Source of the DNA: Pseudobacteriovorax sp.
GTDB taxonomy: Bacteria > Bdellovibrionota_B > Oligoflexia > Oligoflexales > Oligoflexaceae
Direction of reading: 5' to 3'
DNA length: 64,000 bases
Assembly: GCA_013215145.1 (NCBI GenBank)
Contig: JABSRP010000032.1
Location: forward strand, 1 to 64,000
Positions within the stretch are counted from its first letter, which is position 1. Each line of letters begins with the position of its first letter. Position numbers and translations under genes: made by a program. Shown here one piece after another: positions 35,301 through 42,871 of the stretch. A model generated the notes under the pieces. It saw only the letters and a program-made list of their open reading frames with translations. It did not search any database and had not been told where the DNA came from.

Positions 35301-37445
35301 TCCTACTCAAGAATTGGTTCCCAGGAGTTCCAACCAGGATTCCTTCTTTCGGCTCGTATTAAGGTGTTTGATTTTGAAGCCTATGCAAGTATTGATATCA
35401 GTCCTAGCAAAGGTATTGCCATTGATGCCTATATCAATAAGCCCATCATCATCGCCAATCGTAACTTTTTTATTCTCAGTGACGTCAGAGGCAAGAAAGG
35501 TCCATTCCTGTCAGTTGGCACCTATTCACAGCCCCAACATCCGGTACAGGCCTACCGATCACCACACCTGATGATCAATGGTCGTCTTAAGATTATGGGA
35601 CTTCAACTTGATTGTTACGCCGAAATCAGTGCTAAAGCCCTTAAGATTGATGCGAATCTCAAGCTTAAGAATAGAATTAGTAATACAATCGTTAAAGGTA
35701 GTACTAACTTCGATGTCTCCGTGAAGGCTGATGTTGGGAATATCTCCAGTTTTTACGCCAAATTTGCCGTAAGTTTCGATGTAGATCTCGGGCTATACCT
35801 CGCTGGAGTTCGTACTGTTGATTTAAAGGAGACCATTGCAGGAGGCGTTGAAGTAGGTTTAAAGAATGGTAAACCCTATGCAACTCTAGCTGCAGGTTTG
35901 AAAGTATGTGGCCAAACATGCAAGATCACAGTCCATCTCACTCCGGGCAAGGACTCTATAAAAGATATTGGTAAGTTCCTAGCTGAAGAGGTTGGGGATT
36001 TCTTTGATGATATTTATCAGGATGTAGAAAAATTTATTGAGGATGTTGGTAAAGGAATTCTTAAAGGGTTTGAGGAGACGGAAAAACTTGGGGAAGCGCT
36101 AGTCGACGAATTCACTCAGTCAGCCCACGATGTCGCGAGCGCCTTCGATAACCTTGGACATGACATCGAAACTATCACTAAAGCACTAGACAAGCACTTC
36201 AGCGCCACCGCAAAAGAGATCGGAGACGTCTTATCAACAATTGGCAAACCAGTTGAAGACATCGCAAAAGGACTAAAAGCTGTAGGGCATGGTATCGAGG
36301 ACGTTGGCGACGCGCTTCTTAGCATAGGCCATGTACCAGAAGAGATAGCAGGGGCCTTTTCCCACATAAACCTGAGTCCCAATCAAATCTCAAAAGCTTT
36401 GTCCAGTCTCAGCATTAAGCCCTTAGATATTTCGGATGCCGTTTCCAGTCTCGAAATCAGTAATAAAGACGTAGAAAGAGCCCTAAAAGCTGTCAGTATC
36501 GATACCAAGTCACTTGAGAAGTCCATCAATAGTGCCGTGTCCGATGTCACAGAATTTTTCGACGATGTTGGTAAGGCGATAGTTGGGGTCGTTACAGGCA
36601 AGAAGAAGAAAAAGAAGAAGCGCAAAAGAAAAGCTCGTCCAGAGGAAATCGTTAAAAGCCTGAATAAGATCACTGATAATTATGATTTTATTTACGAGAA
36701 AATCTTAAAAGTGGGGCACTCTTCCAACGATGCGGTCAATGCTATCATTAAAGGGAAAACTCCTTCGATCCCATTTTTCGAATTTTTGACAGCTAAACTT
36801 AGAAATGATGACCATGTTTTCCGCCAGCTCCTCTCATGTGGGTGGTCAGATCTCAATATCATCCGCCAGCTTAAAAAAGCTCGCTACACTCCAGAAAGAA
36901 TAGCCTTAATCTTAAAACTTAACGGGTATGCTCCAAAGCGCCTCGACAACACCTTTGCTAAGGTTCGGTATCCTAAGAATGTTAGAGCTGAGGCCATTGC
37001 CTATGCCAATAGTAGAGTATTTGCAAACGCGCACTTTTACACCGCCCATCAACAATTTGTTCGCGCTGAAGACGGCGGCGGAAAAGCTGTGAAAGGGGAT
37101 CGAAGGAAAGCTCAAAGCCATGAAACCTTCAAGCTAGTCCTGATTAAAGCTGCACGCAATGCTCCAGATGATATACGAGATGGTTGCAAAATAGCAGTTC
37201 TTACCCATAATCACCGGTACTTTAAGTCAGATAAAAAAGGGAATCTGGACGCAGGTTCAATCAAAGCTGGAATTCGAGAGAGATTTACCTTGGTGAACCA
37301 TACAGCAAAGGACCGACCTATTAAAAAAGGTGACGTGGTATCGTTGATGAGCCACTACAAGAGTTTTATGGTTGCTGATAAGAAAAGTGTCATGCGGGCC
37401 AATCGTAAAAAGATTGGTAGTTGGGAGAAATTTGTCATTAAGTGA
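32319..37445 (+). CDS. Giant protein with amphipathic repeats and C-terminal fascin-like beta-trefoil
   Basis: A 1708-residue protein without signal peptide or membrane helices. Residues 1 to about 1230 are beta-rich, with recurring segments such as FTVKKS and GSLQGTLDLHGLKLSDLGF, which look like repeated beta layers; I recognise no enzyme there. Residues about 1240-1425 are amphipathic helices with a repeating (V/I)-G-x-(G/A)-(I/V)-E-D pattern. They are followed by an unusually pure basic run, K7-R-K-R-K (1428-1438). The last 130 residues contain fascin-like beta-trefoil repeats ending in SHETFKLVLI, IRERFTLVNH and IGSWEKFVIK. GGGAGA precedes the ATG. It follows the nucleotidyl-cyclase gene by 64 bases and is probably co-transcribed. 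It may deliver, bind or accompany the toxin (inference). Confidence 0.7.
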   Translation: MGQAVKKLGLTNKENFLETFDSTEILVSCDFLDGIFEPFLKAYFFPEGEILKISGAEIVESDSKTVSVTGKADFLGIPNVPTKALFEFLDDGRVSPRIEFDMLQRGQSSDYWQFRKSFPLMPSRPAISSPYHGELEKTFADEFIYKEVKVIVCDSHCYEDAYQRDLTPGINVLAKANFYGGLSVISHMLSNDSESVVYGKIIRPKFDTNYFAEALKAMQTRAHNQIPFPWDYCETLPGLHLESDIGEDVSFDKLSFGQPKLRIYCPFDDWSSYDTIYKTQKAITGVIDLPKANIKVEGVGVMASDSLVTIYTRFQGLSIENLSQIAGFEGASDFESHLPTPLQTTVKELKKLEILDLAFTVKKSAATGQTVPKLALSYAMVNIGFRELQWELWDDHIIVDGLSFRFELIDSEKKTIRASFTAASSFNNLPITITGTKWGKQYIINASLDNETTLPFKAFMKRYAPDLPVPGDLTIDSFSLEICLGSYVSVTGSLANEPDAWEIDVGSTTIAVENLSFELNKIFGTSAGQGSLQGFVTGTIELDEFTLQVNYALPNNLTLKANIPSLQLSKLQKQLTGSTLGGPSGFDLELSNTQLVAKVEKTALQFKALSTIHDLGMLAFQIGKTNNEWGAAAGVYLEDARLSEIDGLEFLSPIDKAIQFKDLTIIVSSLDDANFRFPSSAEFNDQQGQNSTGIRLPEAPSGVSRGLCAHGTWILNKKDRVHKLLLETFGLDEGLPVTVQVSNPQGRPPSVHLFASVAGEFDNTPFRLQVGLKMQSGSRIEYYVTGRGEISIDKQKMMMDLGVSVTISGFSLSGSLQGTLDLHGLKLSDLGFMGSINWAGVPGFGFAGRINTKAFQSSIVMLVDSANMGMVLAGSISELTAYKVLTGVVGLKQVPKELVAPLKKVELRGTQEFKVRKGLVKDLDSKNLRSISEAFSKSGNVSLSSSENDSLLVVNKKGKKWYLTNRRDKLKTFQIELVNDKVRIVVAPQIYICTSYSRIGSQEFQPGFLLSARIKVFDFEAYASIDISPSKGIAIDAYINKPIIIANRNFFILSDVRGKKGPFLSVGTYSQPQHPVQAYRSPHLMINGRLKIMGLQLDCYAEISAKALKIDANLKLKNRISNTIVKGSTNFDVSVKADVGNISSFYAKFAVSFDVDLGLYLAGVRTVDLKETIAGGVEVGLKNGKPYATLAAGLKVCGQTCKITVHLTPGKDSIKDIGKFLAEEVGDFFDDIYQDVEKFIEDVGKGILKGFEETEKLGEALVDEFTQSAHDVASAFDNLGHDIETITKALDKHFSATAKEIGDVLSTIGKPVEDIAKGLKAVGHGIEDVGDALLSIGHVPEEIAGAFSHINLSPNQISKALSSLSIKPLDISDAVSSLEISNKDVERALKAVSIDTKSLEKSINSAVSDVTEFFDDVGKAIVGVVTGKKKKKKKRKRKARPEEIVKSLNKITDNYDFIYEKILKVGHSSNDAVNAIIKGKTPSIPFFEFLTAKLRNDDHVFRQLLSCGWSDLNIIRQLKKARYTPERIALILKLNGYAPKRLDNTFAKVRYPKNVRAEAIAYANSRVFANAHFYTAHQQFVRAEDGGGKAVKGDRRKAQSHETFKLVLIKAARNAPDDIRDGCKIAVLTHNHRYFKSDKKGNLDAGSIKAGIRERFTLVNHTAKDRPIKKGDVVSLMSHYKSFMVADKKSVMRANRKKIGSWEKFVIK

Positions 37446-37972
37446 AGATATGGGAGCATGGGGCTACCTGGATCCATGCTGATTCTGTATTAAAAAAAAG
37501 CTACTCAGTCTATACCTTCTGTTGCGATAACCCTCTGTGTTGGGCTAGCAAGAACTGATAAAGATCGATTTAACCAATCCAGGATTGGTCATAATAAATA
37601 TAAAAATCACGCAGATTTAGATCTAGAATTTCGGCGAGAAAAGCTCCTGTTTTTTTCGGTTGTTCCATATCCAAGGATATGTGAAAAATGTGCATAATAT
37701 TTCCAATCCCATCTGTTTTTGGAACCAGTATCCTTCTAAAACTTATATGGATGAATGTGAATCTATTTAATTGTACCCTTAAAATCTCGACAGTGTTACT
37801 AAAATTCTAGATACGACGAGGTCGTTATATAGCAATTTACAAACAACTAATCTGAGAGCTACTACAATCAGCTGATAAAGACGTTTATGAAACTCTCTTC
37901 GTATCAGGATCATCAAACTAACCGAACTGCCTTTAACGCAACAAACAATTGACTCAGAAAAGATCACAAGAA
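37446..37972. other. Intergenic stretch with hairpin after the giant gene
   Basis: About 525 bases between convergent genes. Arms AGCATGG (37455-37461) and CCATGCT (37474-37480) form a hairpin ten bases after the stop of the giant gene and may end its transcript, although the T run is poor. The rest is AT-rich, with no supported gene. Confidence 0.4.
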
Positions 37973-39067
37973 TCATTCCGCTCCTGCATAAAAACTTAGC
38001 AGTGCAGGATGAATTGGCGCTAATGCAGGATCGTTGAGCTTCTTCCTCGCCTTATCGTAGTATAGGAATATCGCATGTGGATTTGATAGCTCTAATAGCC
38101 ATTCATTTAAAAGACCTGCTCGCCTAATGGCGAGGGCCATATAATAGCCACTCGCATGGCCACCAACAGGTCTTAACTCTGCCCAATTGGGTTTGAATGC
38201 GACCTTATCTTGCTGATATTGGAGATAGCCGCTATTAATGTTCTCAATTACAGCGGGACCTTGGGCGAAAAGATCTCGATACACCTTAATGAGTTCTTCG
38301 CCGAATGTTCGCTCTCCGGCTCTACCAAGAAGATTAGGTTTATCAATGAGATCTGCTATTCCTTCCTTTTGGATGTTATAGGCAAGACTGGTAAAGGGAT
38401 GGCTACGAGAAAACTCTTTTGGAAGCAGCGTATCAAAGTATACGTGATGGAGTTCGTGGGCTAAAACAGCCACTCTAGCTTCTCTTCCTAGAGTCTCGAA
38501 GAAAAAGGGATCGGCCACGACTCCAAGGTCATTCGCATAAGCATTTTGACCAATAACTAGGAAAAAGACCGTTGGCTTGGAATTCAATCGACTTAACATA
38601 CCCTTCGGGATAAAGGACCTTGCTAGCTGATCGGCTTCTTCATAAAGCCTCTCATCAACAAAATTTTTGATGATACCTTCGCATGCTTTTCTGTTCGCTA
38701 TTACATATTCAAAGTGGGAAAGTTCGGCTTTTTTAATAACATCTTTCCCCTCCCGAATCAGATACCTTTCATTTGACTTGGCTTTAGAGTAGTGGAATTC
38801 AAGCATAGATTGATAGGAGTATCGAGATTTACCTGTGGCAATTTCAAGCACCTGAAAACCTTTAGAGTCGAATAACTGATTCCAGCTTTCATCGGGAACA
38901 GTCTGTCCCAACGATAGCTTATTTATCAGGTCTATGGAACGCCCCAAGGCGGCGGTATCGAATAAATCCGAAGTCGGTAACAAGGGTTCATCTTGCATTT
39001 TATGGCTCGAAACATGGCAAGACGACACCCAAAATATCACAAAAAAACATGAAAGTGATCGTAACAT
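37973..39067 (-). CDS. Exported putative zinc-dependent peptidase (DUF5700-type)
   Basis: A 364-residue protein with a signal peptide and likely lipobox WVSSC (Cys17). A gluzincin-type zinc site is visible: HELHH in VLAHELHHVYFD, with a downstream EGIADL segment providing the probable third ligand Glu. The HExxH-plus-EGxAD arrangement and length fit the DUF5700 family of putative zinc peptidases. Its substrate is unknown. Being lipid-anchored, it would act in the periplasm or on the cell surface. Stands alone, convergent with the giant gene of the toxin island. Confidence 0.78.
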   Translation of the reverse strand: MLRSLSCFFVIFWVSSCHVSSHKMQDEPLLPTSDLFDTAALGRSIDLINKLSLGQTVPDESWNQLFDSKGFQVLEIATGKSRYSYQSMLEFHYSKAKSNERYLIREGKDVIKKAELSHFEYVIANRKACEGIIKNFVDERLYEEADQLARSFIPKGMLSRLNSKPTVFFLVIGQNAYANDLGVVADPFFFETLGREARVAVLAHELHHVYFDTLLPKEFSRSHPFTSLAYNIQKEGIADLIDKPNLLGRAGERTFGEELIKVYRDLFAQGPAVIENINSGYLQYQQDKVAFKPNWAELRPVGGHASGYYMALAIRRAGLLNEWLLELSNPHAIFLYYDKARKKLNDPALAPIHPALLSFYAGAE

Positions 39068-39416
39068 ATCTTAACCTAATCTATTTTTATTATAACTGTC
39101 AGTTGACTATTCCGATCCTGCCTGAAAATCTCCCGTCTCTACATGTACTTATTGATGTCTCATTTAGTCAAAGAAACATAGATTATAGACGTAACGGGAT
39201 GGGATATATTGCACTACGCAGGAGCAATAATACAGAAATCCCAACAAGTGGAAAAACACTACTAGGTTGAAAACAACCGACGTAACACAGTGCAATAAAT
39301 CACCCCATTAAGCGTCCTATTAAAAGCAGTTGAATATCTTTTGCGAGGGTTTTCTATCGATTTTTTGATAGACCGGCGTTTAAAAAGAATAGTCCAATGA
39401 CGGAAAGGGTATTGCG
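39068..39416. other. Intergenic stretch
   Basis: About 350 bases between divergent genes. It contains a TCTATC / GATAGA hairpin near 39353-39372. An open frame at 39049-39270 has no binding site and overlaps the peptidase start, so it is not called. Confidence 0.25.
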
Positions 39417-39755
39417 TTGCCTCATTTTATTGTTCATACAACAAGCAAGCTCGTAGAGGGTCTAGACAAGCATTTTCTGCTCGATGAGCTTTTTGATGCC
39501 GCCTTGAAGAGCAACTTATTTGTTAAAGAAGACATTAAAGTTCGAATCGATGACTTTTCTGAGCATTTGGTTGGCGGTTGCCGCAACCAGGACTTTGTTC
39601 ATGTATTCTCCTATATCATGGAAGGTCGCACAGCCGAGCAAAAACAGGAATTAATGACTGCGATAATGAAAAAATTAGAGATTTTTATTCCAAGCGATAT
39701 ACCAGTCGCCATGAATATCTACGAATTTGAGACGTTTGCATACCGGAAAAGATAG
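39417..39755 (+). CDS. 5-carboxymethyl-2-hydroxymuconate isomerase-like tautomerase
   Basis: A 112-residue member of the tautomerase superfamily, similar to 5-carboxymethyl-2-hydroxymuconate Delta-isomerase, which acts in homoprotocatechuate breakdown. In this family the N-terminal proline is the catalytic base once Met is removed. Here the start TTG is followed directly by Pro (PHFIVHTT), matching the usual PH(F/L)-x-(V/I) start and supporting the start choice. AAAGGG lies eight to nine bases upstream. No other genes of the aromatic pathway are nearby, so the true substrate may differ. Confidence 0.85.
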   Translation: MPHFIVHTTSKLVEGLDKHFLLDELFDAALKSNLFVKEDIKVRIDDFSEHLVGGCRNQDFVHVFSYIMEGRTAEQKQELMTAIMKKLEIFIPSDIPVAMNIYEFETFAYRKR

Positions 39756-39900
39756 TTTTGGTAAGAACAGTGTCATCGATATTCGGCACCCTGATTTCGA
39801 TCATCATTCATAGGCTCTACTTTTCTCGGTCGAGTAATGCTAGGCTAACCTGCATTGACTTAGAGTTAAAATATCACCATCATGCGCCCGGAGATGAACT

Positions 39901-40182
39901 ATGAAAGCCACCTGGAAGGGAACTATCCTTGCGGATTCTGACGATACAGTCATGGTCGAAAATAATCACTACTTTCCCATGAACAGCCTCAAAAAAGAGT
40001 TTTTTCTCGATAGCTCCACCACCTCCCATTGTCCCTGGAAAGGCGAAGCTAACTACTTTACGATCTCGGTGGGAGACGAGAAAAATAGGGATGCAGCCTG
40101 GTATTACCTCAATCCTAAAGAGAAGGCACAGAATATTAAAGGTAGGGTAGCTTTTTGGAAGGGGGTTGACATCATTTCTTGA
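39901..40182 (+). CDS. DUF427 domain protein
   Basis: A 93-residue protein matching the DUF427 family of small beta-rich cytoplasmic proteins. Typical features are ATWKGTILADSDDTVMVE at the start, the conserved central CPWKGEANYFTI and a final GRVAFWKG segment. GGAGATGAACT precedes the ATG. Biochemical role unknown, though the family is widespread. Stands alone. Confidence 0.85.
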   Translation: MKATWKGTILADSDDTVMVENNHYFPMNSLKKEFFLDSSTTSHCPWKGEANYFTISVGDEKNRDAAWYYLNPKEKAQNIKGRVAFWKGVDIIS

Positions 40183-40736
40183 ATACCTAATCGACATACA
40201 TGATTTAGAGCGGTAGCAGTCAAAGTCCTAAGTCTGATTCACAGATTGATTCGATGCAAAGAAATATCAATGATTATTTGAGGGAACTAGAGATCTTGAA
40301 AACGCCTTTTAAGATCGTATTCATTCCATATAACCATCGTCGCTTGACCAATTAGGAAATCAGCAGGAACAAAACCCCAGTAACGCGAATCTACAGTATT
40401 TCGATCGCCTCACTCTTTCTATAGTTCTAGCCCCTAGGATATTTATCGATGTATCGGACCAAGGATCCCATATAAAAAGCAAAGATAGTAGTATTTCCAA
40501 GCCCCCAAGGAGTTTTGTCTTTTTTCCTAAACAAAGCGAAACTTTGACCAAATGATCCATTGCACGAGAACCCAATCCTTAACAGATTTACCCACAAAAA
40601 TAATATGATTTTCCATCAACTAATTGAGTTTTTTTCAAAGACAATTTGAAAAACATTATTTAATAGCAGTGAACTCTATGGTTTCCTATACTTAATCCAT
40701 ATGATCTAAAAATTAATTGACACCGGGGGATTGGTT
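40183..40736. promoter_or_regulatory. Intergenic region upstream of symporter operon
   Basis: About 550 bases without a supported gene. The last 110 bases precede the DUF4212/SSS operon and contain the palindrome listed at 40631. TTGACA at 40717 is too close to the start codon to be its -35 box. Confidence 0.35.
40631..40653. promoter_or_regulatory. Inverted repeat, possible operator
   Basis: Perfect 9-bp arms TTTTTCAAA and TTTGAAAAA around GACAA lie about 85 bases upstream of the DUF4212 start. The symmetry and position suit a regulator binding site or an upstream hairpin. No regulator is known for it. Confidence 0.35.
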
Positions 40737-41003
40737 ATGTCGACGCCAGAGAATCATCGTAAATACTGGAGGGCAAATTTGAAGCTAGTCTTTTGTTGCT
40801 TACTGGTATGGTTTATCGTTTCTTTTGGATGTGGAGTTTTATTCGTTGATGAACTGAACCAATATAAGATTGGTGGGTTCAAGTTGGGATTCTGGTTTGC
40901 TCAGCAGGGGTCAATCTTTACCTTCCTCATTTTAATCTTCTTCTACGCCTATAGAATGAACAAAATCGATAGCAAATACGGCGTTCAAGAAGGAGACGAC
41001 TAG
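40737..41003 (+). CDS. DUF4212 small subunit of sodium:solute symporter
   Basis: An 88-residue membrane protein with two hydrophobic helices (LVFCCLLVWFIVSFGCGVLF, FTFLILIFFYAYRM), the N-terminal HRKYWRANL and a late NKIDSKYGV, typical of the DUF4212 partner of two-subunit SSS transporters. A TTG six bases earlier is possible, but GGGGGA lies six bases before ATG 40737. It ends one base before the SSS gene start, so both are made from one transcript and probably form one transporter. Confidence 0.88.
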   Translation: MSTPENHRKYWRANLKLVFCCLLVWFIVSFGCGVLFVDELNQYKIGGFKLGFWFAQQGSIFTFLILIFFYAYRMNKIDSKYGVQEGDD

Positions 41004-41004
41004 G

Positions 41005-42807
41005 ATGGAATTACGAACCTTAACCCTACTATTCATTGGTATTTCCTTCTTGCTCTATATTACCATCGCGATCCGCTCCAAAGCTAAAACAACGGGTGAG
41101 TTTTATGTGGCCGGAGGCGGCGTTTCACCTCTCATGAATGGTATGGCGACCGCTGCAGATTGGATGTCTGCTGCAGCTTTCATCTCAATGGCTGGATTGA
41201 TCGCTTTTCTGGGATACGATGCCTCAGTCTATCTTATGGGATGGACCGGCGGATACGTATTACTAGCTATGCTTCTAGCACCTTACCTTAGGAAATACGG
41301 AAAATTCACCATCCCAGAGTTTATTGGCGAAAGATACTACTCAAAAACGGCTCGTATTGTTGCCATAATTTGTTTGCTGTTCATTTCCTTTACCTATATT
41401 GCGGGACAGATGCGAGGAGTTGGCATCGTATTTTCCCGTTTTTTAGAAGTCGACATTATTACTGGACTGATGATTGGTATGGCCGTTGTCTTTGTTTATG
41501 CTGTGCTAGGTGGCATGAAAGGCATCACCTATACCCAAGTCGCCCAGTATTGTGTGTTGATTTTCGCCTATACCGTGCCGGCAGTATTTATTTCTCTGCA
41601 AATTACCGGCAATCCAATACCACAACTGGGTTTTGGTAGTACACTTGCCGGTGATTCCGTCTATATGTTGGACAAACTTGATAAAGTCGTCACGGATCTT
41701 GGCTTCAATGCCTATACAGGAAGTGGACAAAGCACATTAAATCTATTCTTTCTAACGATGGCACTCATGGCAGGAACGGCGGGATTACCTCATGTTATCG
41801 TAAGATTTTTTACTGTCCCAAAGGTAGCCGATGCCCGTAAATCTGCTGGCTATGCCTTGGTCTTTATAGCTGTGCTTTTCACCATAGCCCCCGCGGTAGG
41901 TTCAATGGCCCGCTTCAATCTCATCAATACCATCAATGGAGAAAATGCTGAGGGCGTCGCCTATAAGGAAATACCTGGATGGTTTAAAACTTGGGAAAAT
42001 TCGGGGTTAATAGCCTGGTATGATCACAACAATGATGGCAAAGTGCAATATGCTAAAGGTAGCTCAATTGAAGGGAATAGACCGATCTTCAGTGAGCAGG
42101 TTGGTTCTCACGGGGAAAGGGTTATTACGAACCCAGCTGTTCCAGTGATAGCTCCTGGTGCAAAATTTGCCAACGAAGTTTATGTGGATCGCGATATTAT
42201 GGTTCTTGCCAACCCGGAAATTGCAGGACTACCACCATGGGTCATTGCCTTGATTGCTGCAGGCGGAATCGCTGCCGCTCTCTCAACTGCAGCTGGGTTG
42301 CTTTTGGTCATTTCGGCATCGATTTCTCACGATTTACTGAAGTCAACCTTTACTCCAAACATCTCAGAAAAAAAGGAACTGTTTTTCGGGCGGGTTGCGA
42401 TAACCGTTTCCATCATTATTGCCGGCTATTTAGGAGCTAACCCCCCAGGCTGGGTAGCGGAAACTGTTGCCATGGCTTTCGGGCTAGCAGCTTCATCGTT
42501 GTTTCCCGTTATATTACTTGGTATCTTTAGCAAAAAAGTGAATCGTATTGGAGCCATTTCAGGCATGCTGACTGGCCTTATTTTTACCTTCTGTTATATC
42601 ATCTATTTCAAAGGCGTATTTATCGCACCATTCGCAGAGAACATCGAGGCCAATTGGCTATTTGGAATCACTCCTCAGGCTATTGGAGGTCTAGGGATGA
42701 TATTGAATTTCGTGGTTGCAATCAGCGTCAGCTATTTCACGTCGGAACCTCCGGCCCAAGTCCAAAAAATGGTAGAAGCTATTCGGACACCTGCGACACA
42801 ATCATAA
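41005..42807 (+). CDS. Sodium:solute symporter, two-subunit type (acetate permease-like)
   Basis: A 600-residue SSS transporter of the type encoded with DUF4212 (VC_2705-like family). SSS motifs include TTGEFYVAGGGVSPLMNGMA, GYVLLAMLLAPYLRKYGKFT, and GLPHVIVRFFTVP with a conserved Arg. A roughly 100-residue external loop carries DHNNDGKVQY, an EF-hand-like DxNxDG motif seen in this subfamily. Likely substrates are short monocarboxylates such as acetate or lactate (family inference). AAGGAG lies upstream inside the DUF4212 gene. The gene ends in a strong terminator and is convergent with an acyl-CoA synthetase. Confidence 0.9.
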   Translation: MELRTLTLLFIGISFLLYITIAIRSKAKTTGEFYVAGGGVSPLMNGMATAADWMSAAAFISMAGLIAFLGYDASVYLMGWTGGYVLLAMLLAPYLRKYGKFTIPEFIGERYYSKTARIVAIICLLFISFTYIAGQMRGVGIVFSRFLEVDIITGLMIGMAVVFVYAVLGGMKGITYTQVAQYCVLIFAYTVPAVFISLQITGNPIPQLGFGSTLAGDSVYMLDKLDKVVTDLGFNAYTGSGQSTLNLFFLTMALMAGTAGLPHVIVRFFTVPKVADARKSAGYALVFIAVLFTIAPAVGSMARFNLINTINGENAEGVAYKEIPGWFKTWENSGLIAWYDHNNDGKVQYAKGSSIEGNRPIFSEQVGSHGERVITNPAVPVIAPGAKFANEVYVDRDIMVLANPEIAGLPPWVIALIAAGGIAAALSTAAGLLLVISASISHDLLKSTFTPNISEKKELFFGRVAITVSIIIAGYLGANPPGWVAETVAMAFGLAASSLFPVILLGIFSKKVNRIGAISGMLTGLIFTFCYIIYFKGVFIAPFAENIEANWLFGITPQAIGGLGMILNFVVAISVSYFTSEPPAQVQKMVEAIRTPATQS

Positions 42808-42812
42808 TAACG

Positions 42813-42834
42813 AAAAAGGGCGTAGGCCCTTTTT
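42813..42834 (+). terminator. Rho-independent terminator of symporter operon
   Basis: Perfect 9-bp stem AAAAAGGGC / GCCCTTTTT with GTAG loop and built-in A and T tracts, so it can work in both directions between the convergent symporter and synthetase genes. Confidence 0.88.
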
Positions 42835-42871
42835 CTAGACCCTATTCGTGAATCGGTTCCATGATGAAAAA

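Noticed and set aside
40360..40575. 71-codon minus-strand frame upstream of the symporter operon
   Set aside because: No binding site or protein-like pattern.
41005..42807. EF-hand-like DHNNDG loop as a novel calcium sensor in the symporter
   Set aside because: This loop is a normal trait of the DUF4212-linked SSS subfamily as far as I know.
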